This document shows, one piece after another, positions 1-7,451 of a DNA stretch of 29,104 bases. How positions within the stretch are numbered: the stretch's first letter is position 1; the number at the start of each line of letters is the position of its first letter. Under the pieces are notes generated by a model. The model made no database searches and was not told the origin of the DNA. It worked only from the letters and a program-made list of their open reading frames with translations. Origin of the DNA: Phaeoceros laevis (Eukaryota > Anthocerotophyta > Anthocerotopsida > Notothyladales); assembly GCA_049999765.1 (NCBI GenBank), contig JBNGIQ010007456.1, forward strand, positions 1 to 29,104, given 5' to 3'. A program made the position numbers and the translations under genes.

Positions 1-543
1 ATGTAAAACTATTAATCTTAAATGTCCGAAGACATAATTCTGAGCCATTCAAATGTCCAAAGACATAATTCTGTCACTGCACATACACAAACTTTGGTCT
101 CCCTCACTTGCACTACTTGGGTCTCCCTATCTTGCACTTACACAAACCGTGGTCTCCCTCACTTGCACTACCTAGGAAGCAACCTTGCAGCTGGGGAGCA
201 AACCGTTAAGAAAAAAGATGATCTTGCACCATACATGTAATGTGCTTAAAATCATACTGCTGCATTAAATGCGCCACTGACAGGAATTGTTATGAAAGCT
301 GTGGCCGTAATTACAAAATGTGGAGCTTGAACCAAGGCTCCTAACATGTCCCAAAACTGGTTCCATAATCTGGAGGGCAGCCTAACTTATCAAAATGGCT
401 ACAAGTATCCGAGATATCCAGACTTCTAGCAACAATCCTACAGCAGCAGTCTTTGTCAGTACCATGCATAAGAATTCGATAGCGGAGTGGTGCAGAATGA
501 CCAACATGGTTGGAAACAAACCTTCACCAAGATCTGAATCACG
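1..543. other. No gene recognised; short direct repeats
   Basis: I find no supportable gene here. Two imperfect direct repeats are visible: a 22-nt unit AATGTCCRAAGACATAATTCTG at 21-42 and 51-72, and a block built on GGTCTCCCTCACTTGCACTAC that occurs near 98 and 152, with a diverged copy between. The segment from about 250 to 543 would be the 3' side of the minus-strand reading frame ending at 544, so it could be its 3' UTR, but no polyadenylation signal stands out. Confidence 0.4.
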
Positions 544-758
544 TTAGCGTTTCTTTGCATGTCCTTCCTTTTTCTTCTTCGGTCTTCCTCTGCCCTTACC
601 TGTGGCTGTGATGGTGGTGGCCTCCTCCGATGGGTTCTGGCTCAGGGAGTTCTTGGGAACTTCATGTCTTGGAGGTGTATGGAAATAGGGTCTCCGATTA
701 ATCGGGTATAATCTCCACCAAACGGGTACTCTTTGAAAAACGTATCGGACAACAGCGT
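544..758 (-). CDS. Unassigned 3' ORF fragment with AT-hook-like basic tail
   Basis: An open frame enters from the assembly gap and stops at 544. The readable part is about 70 residues. It ends in a strongly basic tail with the core GRGRPKKKK, which resembles an AT-hook (GRP core flanked by basic residues), a minor-groove DNA-binding motif. A good splice-donor match, CAG|GTAAGG, lies just before the tail-coding sequence, so the tail may equally be unspliced intron. The segment near 689-702 belongs to a block also found at 27450-27463, which suggests at least part of this frame is repeat-derived. I do not recognise the protein. The start lies in or beyond the gap and cannot be set. Confidence 0.25.
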
Positions 759-858
759 NNNNNNNNNNNNNNNNNNNNNNNNNNNNNNNNNNNNNNNNNN
801 NNNNNNNNNNNNNNNNNNNNNNNNNNNNNNNNNNNNNNNNNNNNNNNNNNNNNNNNNN
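759..858. other. Assembly gap, 100 N
   Basis: Exactly 100 consecutive N. The round number suggests a placeholder of unknown true size. The pentamer AGCGT sits on both edges (754-758 and 859-863), so the flanking contigs may overlap or be joined at a short homology. Any reading frame crossing this point is unreliable. Confidence 0.97.
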
Positions 859-988
859 AGCGTCAGTGCTTGTCTTCCGAAACATACTGTTTTTGAAAAG
901 TACTATTTTGACCTACTTTACGTGGCATTGCCCGTTTTTTTTTAAGTTTTTGGCGTTGTTGCTTTCCAAAAACACTGTTTTTTGTGCA

Positions 989-1420
989 CCGGATGTCCGG
1001 CACACTACACCGGATGTTTGGCACATTTGTCGCGGGCCAACTATACGTTGAGTGTTTTCAATTGCATAACATATTAAGCCCTACGTTACTTTTGGTGAAA
1101 TAATCTATACACCGCAGAAATATTGCATCCATATACATATGTTTTTTTTTGCATATGGCCTACATATGCAAATAAAAACATACCCGACCACACAATGTCT
1201 TATCGGTTGCAGGGGGCGTTGTTGCGCCGCTTGTAGTCGGAGTTACGTGGAAGGGGGGAAACCCGGTTAGGTCACGATGTTAGAAATAGTGTGCCCGGAC
1301 ATCCGGTAAATGACCTCCCTGGACATCCGGTGAATGCCCTCCCTCCTGCCGAGCGACATCCACATGACCTGCCTAACGAGTCGTCGCGCCCACGACGGAT
1401 CCTTGCCACCGGACGTCTGG
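989..1420. repeat. Left cluster of CCGGACATCCGG near-palindromes
   Basis: Five copies or close variants of the 12-mer CCGGACATCCGG (or its complement CCGGATGTCCGG) occur at 989-1000, 1010-1021, 1295-1306, 1319-1330 and 1409-1420. The unit is an inverted repeat, CCGGA and TCCGG around two central bases, usually followed by TA, TG or CA. The cluster lies immediately beyond the 3' end of the minus-strand PPR remnant. The same motif is clustered beyond the other PPR remnant at 26685-27145. A separate small inverted repeat, TTGCATATG and CATATGCAA, lies near 1150-1172. Confidence 0.75.
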
Positions 1421-1514
1421 CACACGGGCCACATCGCTTCTCGGCAAAAAAGCATGCATTTTAAGATGCTCTGCGGAAAAGAGTGGTGGCCCGCAACCCT
1501 GCCTACCGGACACA

Positions 1515-1953
1515 GGCAGGTGCCCACCACAACATCATCCAACACACCTCTTTTGAAAATCTTTGGAGTGCAGCTCCCTGCCCTTCTGTATGGCATCAGT
1601 GCTTGCACACGCCTTTAGGAGGCAAGCAAAAGGAACACGGTCAGCCAAAATGAGGCTTGCCTCCGCCATTTGTCCATACACAACAAGCGCCCCTTGGCAA
1701 AGTCGTTGTTGTGCATGCCCAGCAATGAAGGTATTCCATGTCACCACATTCTTTGTGCTGTCAAAAACCTGGCACGCATCTTCCACCTCACCACATTTTG
1801 CATGTATGTCCACCAGGCAAGTGCCAACAACCCTGTCAGTAGGATTGCCGCTGTGCAACACATCAGAGTGCACTTTTCTGCCAGATTCCAAGTCGGCGGC
1901 AAATGCACAAGCTTGAAGGGCAGCTACAAAGACGTAACCATCCGCCTTCACTC
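1515..1953 (-). pseudogene. PPR gene, C-terminal part, split by copia element A
   Basis: This is the downstream half of a PLS-type pentatricopeptide repeat gene. PPR proteins are normally organellar RNA-binding proteins. It opens with KADGYVFVAALQACA and continues through GRKVHSDVLHSG, VVGTCLVDIHAKCGEVEDACQVF, VTWNTFIAGHAQQ and LLKACASTDAIQKGRELHS, the usual P, L and S helical-repeat consensus. A one-base frameshift near 1565 moves the match to another frame (FKRGVLDDVVVGTCL). Similarity ends near 1515 with no E or DYW tail, so the gene is truncated. Removing element A and one CACTC copy joins this in frame to the N-terminal part at 24618-24280, giving VGV then KADGYV across the junction. Confidence 0.88.
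1949..1953. other. Left target-site duplication of copia element A (CACTC)
   Basis: CACTC directly precedes the first base of the 5' LTR and is repeated directly after the 3' LTR at 24280-24284. A 5-bp duplication is what copia integrases produce. It lies inside PPR coding sequence. Confidence 0.93.
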
Positions 1954-2207
1954 TATAAAAAATACATAGTATTAAATAGGCATAGGCATATAGTAATTAA
2001 GTTAAATATCTAAACGTCACACGGCGTAACATATTGTAGGGGCACGACTAACGGTCGTGCCCTAAGACCAACCGCCGTGTCCCCACGAAGGGACACTGCC
2101 AACCGCCATCGTCTCCTACTTTAAAAGGAGAGGAGAGCGTGCGTGCTATCTAATTATCTTCTTGATCTACTCTTCTTGCCTAAGCATCTGATCTAGCCTG
2201 TTTTACA
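1954..2207 (+). repeat. 5' LTR of copia element A
   Basis: 254 bp, beginning TATAAAAAAT and ending TGTTTTACA, directly followed by the PBS. It matches 24031-24279 with 7 substitutions and a 5-bp deletion in the latter. A TATA-like CTTTAAAAGG lies near 2119 and may start the genomic transcript. Two inverted repeats could fold: GGGCACGAC at 2040-2048 with GTCGTGCCC at 2054-2062, and GTGTCCC at 2077-2083 with GGGACAC at 2090-2096. Confidence 0.95.
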
Positions 2208-2220
2208 TGGTATCAGAGCA
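2208..2220 (+). other. Primer binding site of element A, initiator tRNA-Met
   Basis: TGGTATCAGAGCA abuts the 5' LTR and is the standard plant copia PBS, complementary to the 3' end of initiator methionine tRNA, which primes minus-strand DNA synthesis. Confidence 0.95.
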
Positions 2221-2230
2221 GGATTTCTAG

Positions 2231-2416
2231 ATGGATCCCGCTGAACCCAAATCGACTTGTTGAGTCTGCAATTGCAATTCAAAAGATTGCATAAAGAATT
2301 TGAAGCATGAGCACTTTAGATTAGTCCTACAATCTCTAAAGATGTCTCTCTCAAAACTATTTGGGTCTCTAGCCGAATCCTTCCTTGCCGCTGCAGTTCA
2401 TCACTATTACAGTTAG
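2231..2416 (+). pseudogene. ORF-A of element A: conserved small Cys ORF after the PBS, one internal stop
   Basis: A short frame begins ATGGATCCC 11 nt after the PBS and ends at TAG 2414-2416, giving 61 codons with one TGA at codon 11 (2261-2263). It matches the intact 59-residue ORF-A of element B: both begin MDP, have a Cys-rich stretch (here VCNCNSKDC), then C-I-x2-L-x-H-E-x-F-R, an AE-x-FLA block and the same terminus HYYS. The shared start, stop and internal residues argue for a real element gene. The Cys spacing could suit metal binding, but that is inference. ORF-B starts 11 nt after its stop. No known family recognised. Confidence 0.68.
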
Positions 2417-2427
2417 ATTGCAGCGCC

Positions 2428-3042
2428 ATGCCTAGGAGAAGAGGTAGGAAATTTGCATCAGGTTGTCCAGGGGATGAGTCAATCCCACAGCAAGATAGAG
2501 TTGAACAATTCCTATCCAAGACTGTACAACCTGTGTTCAGTAGAGGGAAACTAGTTAGCCATCGTGTCTTAGATAAAGCCTCGAAGCCAGATCCACTTGC
2601 AAGCATTAGGACAGAAGTAGGAAAGAAATTGCAGCAAGCAACCGAGTGTTCAAATGCTAGGAGTCGTGCACTCACTAGTCTGAAGGCTGCTTTGTGTCAT
2701 GGATGCACAGACCACCTCAAATCTTTTCCTTCTCCCATTGACCAATTGTTAGTTGAGATTTATGACTACATAAAAACCAACGCTGCAAGGAATCAGAGGC
2801 ATATAATTGACATTGCTGACAAGCTTGATGACACATACTCTAGAATTCATGCGCTTAGTGAGCAGTTGCGTACCGTGACCGTCACTGAGCATCCAGAACC
2901 AGAAACCAAGTATGGGCTCAGACATATGAGAAACCGTGGTCTTCCTCTCATTAACCAGTTGTGTGATGCACTAGATGATGTTGACAGGCAGGCTGCAACA
3001 GTCACGAAAGCCTTTAAGGAGAAGGGCTTGAATCCTCTCTAA
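2428..3042 (+). CDS. ORF-B of element A: accessory upstream ORF, predicted helical
   Basis: An uninterrupted 204-residue frame between ORF-A and gag, starting MPRRRGRKFASG. The N-terminus is basic. From about residue 100 it becomes rich in helix-forming residues (LLVEIYDYIKTNAARNQRHI, then ADKLDDTYSRIHALSEQL), which looks like a coiled coil. It ends ten bases before the gag ATG. Element B has a counterpart at the same place starting MPRGKG and including a helix-rich SQYIKDHKRQIAFL segment, so the arrangement is shared. Copia elements normally have gag directly after the leader, so this is an extra gene. Function unknown. A distant gag duplication is possible but no knuckle is present. Confidence 0.68.
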   Translation: MPRRRGRKFASGCPGDESIPQQDRVEQFLSKTVQPVFSRGKLVSHRVLDKASKPDPLASIRTEVGKKLQQATECSNARSRALTSLKAALCHGCTDHLKSFPSPIDQLLVEIYDYIKTNAARNQRHIIDIADKLDDTYSRIHALSEQLRTVTVTEHPEPETKYGLRHMRNRGLPLINQLCDALDDVDRQAATVTKAFKEKGLNPL

Positions 3043-3051
3043 TTCCTATGA

Positions 3052-4302
3052 ATGTCACATAGAGGTGGAGGTGCAGGGAATTTACCAAATAGGGGTCGAG
3101 GTCGAGGTGCACGTGGAGGTAGAGGGAGAGGGCGTGGAGTCCACTTCCCAAATACACCTGTAGATGACCAGTCTGGCGTCTTAGCAGTAGATCCTTTGTC
3201 AATCTACAGTCTTCCCTCATCTCAATCAAATACTTCACCTCCTCAACGGCCTGCACCTAGTGCACAATCGAGCACAAGAACTGCTGCACAAGCACATGCT
3301 CTAAGACAAGCATTAGCGTCACAATTAGCTTCACGAGTAGTTCACGCAATGGCTATTCCTGCAGGTGCAGTGACCAACAACACTATCAATAACCTGAAAA
3401 TAGACTTTAAGGAGAAGGACAGATTTTCAGGCATGCAGTTTGATATCTGGGCTCTCCGTGTAAAGACTATTCTTCGAGAACATGAATTATGGGATGTTGT
3501 CACTGGGACCTTAGCAAAACCTGGAAATGCTGCAACCCAAGCAGAGAAGGACGCTTGAAATAAAAAGGACCTGCGTGCACTTGGTGTAATCCAATCTGCG
3601 CTTGATGGTACAATGATGGACTATACCCGTAATGTGGAGTCCACCAAAGATGTATGGGACAATCTTACCCAGGCATACCAGGTTGTGAATGGGACGTCAA
3701 TGGTGACAGCAACCCGTTCCTTCTATAATTGCAAAATGAAGGAGACGGATACCATTGAAACTCATGTTAGTAAATTTCGTACGCTGAGATCCAAGCTGGC
3801 TTCCAGCGGAACCACAACAACAGAAATACAAGCTGCAATTGCCTTGCTTCTATCAGTACTAGAAAGCTACAGGACCTTTGTTAGCAGCTACAGTGCGAAC
3901 CTACGCAACATTCAGCTTGCCACTCCTGCAGGTCAAAATCCAATCGTGCACTTATCTGATCTGGTTGGTGCCCTTCTCGAGGAAGAGGCAACAAAGAATG
4001 CAATTAAGAGTGGCAACTCCCACATAAGAGAGGCCTCCTACATAGGAGAGGCCTCCCACATAGGAGAGGCCTCCAACAGGGTGCTTTTTACTCAAAGGGG
4101 CTCTAGAAGGCCACCACCGAAGCAGCCTTGGTCAAACACCAACAACCCCATCTTAAGGAAACGTCCAGGTGGACCTACATCCAAGAGGAAAGGTTCCTAC
4201 AACTGGTGCTTAATACCAGGACACTTTGAATCGGAGTGTAGAAAGAAGAAGGCAAATGAGCCTCTTCGAGTTGCACCTTCAGCAGAAAGCAACTTGGTTT
4301 AG
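3052..4302 (+). pseudogene. gag: gag of element A, premature TGA
   Basis: Capsid/nucleocapsid gene. It opens with a Gly/Arg-rich stretch, then a copia gag core (IDFKEKDRFSGMQFDIWALR, LGVIQSALDG, VNGTSM, ETHVSKFRTLRSKL, IALLLSVLESYRTFV, LSDLVGALLEEE). At 3556-3558 a TGA replaces the Trp codon present in the element B copy (AWNKLDLRALG), so the product is truncated. The nucleocapsid knuckle near 4200-4235 reads YNWCLIPGHFESEC: the first Cys of CCHC has become Tyr, whereas element B keeps CNWCLIPAHYEAEC. A near-perfect 18-nt triplication encoding REASYIG, GEASHIG and GEASN lies near 4026-4073. A second stop, TAG, is at 4300-4302. The frame is otherwise shared with the protease. Confidence 0.93.
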
Positions 4303-4537
4303 CGCAAAAACACTATACTTGCATTTTGTATGATTGCAACAGTAGAAGTAAACGATGTGTGGTATCTAGACTCCTGTGCGTCAGCACATGTATGTCACAA
4401 TCGGAAATCCTTCCTACAGTATACTAAAATGCCTCCTGGACAGCAAGTCCTTCTAGGAGATGATAGGGGTTTAGAGATAGCTGGAAGGGGCACAGTGCCA
4501 ATAGTACTTACAGACAAGAGCACCATTAACTTGATTG
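4303..4537 (+). pseudogene. Protease of element A, N-terminal part, cut by element B
   Basis: Continues the gag frame after the TAG at 4300. The aspartic protease active site reads WYLDSCASAHVC where copia proteases have D-S-G-A-S; the Gly is replaced by Cys, so activity is doubtful. The flap-side motif KMPPGQQVLLGDDRG and AGRGTVPIVL follow. Coding is cut at codon position 1 after NLI by element B. The frame resumes at 20284 once one GATTG is removed, giving LIDVLHVPAMVKNL, the expected protease-to-integrase linker. Confidence 0.9.
4533..4537. other. Left target-site duplication of element B (GATTG)
   Basis: GATTG precedes the left LTR of element B and is repeated directly after its right LTR at 20279-20283. 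It lies in the pol gene of element A and sets the order of insertion. Confidence 0.93.
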
Positions 4538-4795
4538 TGAAGATCGTAGGAGATCGTAGGATCGATTAGATTGTTTGCAAGAAAGGATAGATTGTGTGTG
4601 AGGGCGGTGCGCCCTTTAAACAGGTGCGCGGGCACCCAAGTGGTGGTGTCCCGTGACTGTGGCGTTTGGTGTTAGGTCGTGGCCGTTGGTGTCACGACCT
4701 TTGCTATCTAGCATAATTAAATGAATATTTAATTATCTATTCTGCTTATATATTGATGACTACTTATGTATGCATTACTTGTACATACATCTTTA
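4538..4795 (-). repeat. 3' LTR of element B
   Basis: 258 bp matching 20022-20278. Read on the element strand it starts TAAAGATGTATG directly after the polypurine tract and ends CGATCTTCA, so termini are TA...CA as in element A. An inverted repeat (GGTCGTG with CACGACC, near 4674-4702) resembles the CACGAC/GTCGTG hairpin in the element A LTR. Confidence 0.95.
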
Positions 4796-4804
4796 CTCCC
4801 ACTT
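4796..4804 (-). other. Polypurine tract of element B
   Basis: On the element strand AAGTGGGAG directly abuts the 3' LTR. The identical nonamer abuts the 3' LTR of element A at 24022-24030, which confirms both LTR boundaries. It primes plus-strand DNA synthesis. Confidence 0.85.
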
Positions 4805-5000
4805 GGGAATTAATTGATCAATAAAAAAAAACTATCAAAAAACTATTTGCAGGTTGCCCAGGTTACCACTTGCCGGTTGCCAGTGGCAACAAGTTAGGGC
4901 TCTCCCAGCGGGCTAGGTCACGGGGCTCATTTTTCGATGCCGTCACTTGACGTAATCCGCCGCTGTGAGCTGATGAGCTGAGTGCTGCCCGACTTGCGCC

Positions 5001-5420
5001 ATGGCTGGATTGGAGCTGGATGCCTTGCTGCTGGCAGTGATTCTGGTGACGGCGGCGTGTCTCTGCCATCGCAGGAGATCGTGCCAAGCTTGTACTGCCT
5101 TCAGGAACTTGCATACATTGGAGGAGGAGCTCGAGTTTGCACATCTGCGCTGGAGGGATTCGAGAGACATGCCACGCCTTGTCCCAAACGCGCCGTGGAT
5201 GTGCCTACCCAACTGCATGGACCAGCTAATGTTCGCAGGCAACGACTTCACAGACAAAGGCCGTTTAATCATCAGATATGGTGAGCTCATCGTGCTAGCA
5301 TGATTACTCCTACTGCATGCGAACTCCTTGCTGTTGTTTTTCTGACTTTCATTGCTTGATGCAGAGCCCTGGTGGAAGTGTACCACCATCCAGACTTTTA
5401 GAAGGTTCAAGCCTGGGTGA
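5001..5420 (+). CDS. Antisense ORF of element B with a probable 84-nt intron
   Basis: An ORF on the strand opposite to gag-pol, between RNase H and the 3' LTR. From ATG 5001 exon 1 runs to 5280. A likely intron at 5281-5364 starts GTGAGC, has a CTGAC branch-point-like site about 20 nt before its end, and finishes TTGATGCAG. Exon 2 (5365-5420) adds EPWWKCTTIQTFRRFKPG and stops at TGA 5418-5420, about 111 residues in all. The N-terminus has a hydrophobic run ALLLAVILVTAACLC followed by HRRR, like a signal anchor. The body (LEEELEFAHLRWR, PRLVPNAP, GRLIIRY) matches the antisense ORF of element A at 36 of 58 residues. Family unknown. ATG 4982 opens a different frame. The splice is inferred. Confidence 0.62.
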
Positions 5421-5473
5421 TGGCGCCATCTGCTTCAGTATCTGGCAACTTTAGGCTTCTGCAACAGTTTCCG

Positions 5474-6230
5474 TTAGCATGCCCAAGTGACAGTCTTAGC
5501 TTCTGGTGCATCTAGATCTGTAGTAAGACCCATAGCCCTAGAAAAATTTTCATGCTTGTCCCTGGCTAAGGCTTTGGTGAGGAGATTGCCCACGTTCTCA
5601 TCTGTTGGCACATACTGCAGGTTGGCTTGCCCTTCTGATATTACCTGACGAATGAAGTGGTGTTTAATCTCAATGTGCTTCGTCCTTGAATGCATAACCG
5701 GGTTCTCAGCAAGAGCGATTGCTGACTGATTGTCGCTTAGTAACAGGTTGGTGCATTCTAAGGCTGATCCAGGGGAGCCAACAGCTCTCTTACATGGATT
5801 ATATCCTGTGCTGCTGTTGTCGTGGATATGTATTCAGCCTCGGTTGAAGACAGGGCAACTACCTGCTGTTTCTTGTTGTGCCAGCTGACGACTGTAGCAT
5901 CGAACTCGTCCCTGCCTAGCATAAGGCAGTGAGCAGAGATTGATTTCCTGCTGTCCGAGTCTGATGCCTAGCCGGCATCGCAAAAACATGTGAGTAATAA
6001 GTTTTGTGGCCTTTGTTTGTAGAGAAGTCCAAGCCTTGGTGTCCCTCCCAGGTAACGAAGTATCCTTTGCACTGCGTGCCAGTGGGCTGTGCCATAATTT
6101 GACAAGAATCGAGAGGTAACTCCAACTGAATGTACTAGTTCTGGTCTTGTCCAATTACGGAAGTACATGCATACTCCCACTGCCGTTCGATAGGGAACTC
6201 TCTCCATCTCTTGGCGTTCTTGTTCAGTAG
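5474..6230 (-). pseudogene. RNase H region of element B, degenerate
   Basis: The C-terminal part of pol, broken across several frames. Recognisable pieces in order are the connection region (RTAVGVCMYFRNWTRPEL, RILRYLGGTPRLGLLYK), an ALSSTEAEY match near 5840 and the terminal block at 5695-5474 (MHSRTKHIEIKHHFIRQV, VPTDENVGNLLTKAL). These parallel the intact RNase H frame of element A. Frameshifts and stops between about 5700 and 5970 remove any single product. The stretch from 5421 to 5473 separates it from the antisense ORF. Confidence 0.85.
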
Positions 6231-7451
6231 TAGGGCACTAAGCTAATGTGAGCTTGTCGCCTGCAGCCATCGGGGTTGCTGCTGGCTTTGCCCCTTCCAG
6301 TCTGAATCTTACTCAGACCTGTTTGACGAACTGTGCCTGATGGATGAATATGCTGTGCCTTGTGAAGTTCTGCACTATTTGTATGCCTAGAAAGAAGGTC
6401 AACAATCCTAAATCTGACATGTCGAATTCTGCAGTAAGGAAACCTTTGACCTTTGTCATGAGAGCAGGACTGCTGGCAATGATGATACAATCGTCTACAT
6501 ACAAAGCTAAGTACACGACGTCATTCTTATCATGCATCTTGTAGACGTTGCTATCAACCTCACTTTGCACGAAACCACAGCTCTTAAGGTAAGCATTGAT
6601 GCGCTTGTACCATTCCCTAGGGGACTGTTTCAACCCGTAGATAGTCTTTACTAACCGACACACCTTTGTTGGTTGCTTAGGGTCGACGAAGCCCTCGGGC
6701 TATTTCATGTAGATCGACTCTTCAAGTGTGCCATTAAGGAAGGCCGTCTTGACATCCATGTGCTCCATCTTATAATCATTCTGGGCAGCAATGGCAAAGA
6801 GAGTTCTGATGGAGGTGGCACGTACAACTGGTGAGAATGTCTCTGTGTAAGCAAGGCCCTCCACCTGGCTGTATCCTTTGCAACTAGTTGTGCCTTGAAT
6901 CTTGCCAGTGTGCCATCTGGGTTGAGTTTACGTTTGAAAACCCACTTACAAGTGACTGCTTTCCTGCCTGGAGGTAAATCCTCCAGCACCCATGTCTTGT
7001 TATCAATGAGTGACTTGTATTCAGATGCGATACCCTCTGTCCATTGCTTGCCATCAGTTGGATGGTTAATAGCATCCTGATATGTAAGTGGCTCGGGCAT
7101 GTCAAGCGGCGTGCCTCCATCCTGGACCAGAAACGACGTGGGCCACAAGGGTGGCTGTGCCCATTCAGAGGGTGATGACGTATGGTGCCTGGAGCTTCTT
7201 CGAAGAGGTTGCGACTCCTCGACTTGTGCTGGTTCAGGTTGAACTAGCGGTAGCTCTTCAATTCCAGGTGCCTCTTCAGATTCATCTAGTTCCATATTAA
7301 CCATACCATCATTCGTATGTGCAACATAGCCATCATCATGCTGAATGTCGTTATGTTTTTCAGATGCTGAGTCATCACCTTGTGTGTCATCGTCATCCTC
7401 AGGAAAGACACTGGCCTCCTTGTCTCTCTGGAGGGTGTGAAGATAGTACAA
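6231..7451 (-). pseudogene. Reverse transcriptase of element B, frameshifted
   Basis: The frame from 7451 first runs through an acidic linker, then SEWAQPP, WTEGIASEYKSLIDNKTW, LPPGRKAVTCKWVFKRK and LARFKAQLVAKD, the copia RT start. A frameshift near 6870 breaks it. The match resumes at 6663-6313 with LVKTIYGLKQSPREWYKRIN, the catalytic YVDD (LALYVDDCIII) and LGLLTFFLGIQI. At least two frameshifts are needed. Removed residues aside, the domain order is normal for copia. Confidence 0.9.

Noticed and set aside
866-1051. Short plus-strand frame after the gap
   Set aside because: It runs through T-rich sequence and the CCGGATGTCCGG repeats and shows no protein-like composition.
1563-1969. Plus-strand frames opposite the PPR remnant
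   Set aside because: They are shadows of the minus-strand PPR coding sequence, which carries the recognisable motifs.
3052-4302. RNA editing or readthrough restoring the gag frame
   Set aside because: U-to-C editing is known for fern organelle transcripts, not nuclear retroelements, and the other lesions in gag and protease point to ordinary decay.
4863-5410. Minus-strand (element-sense) ORF in the 3' region of element B, as an env-like gene
   Set aside because: It has no hydrophobic or envelope-like features and no counterpart in element A, while the opposite strand is conserved between A and B. It is best explained as the complement of the antisense gene.
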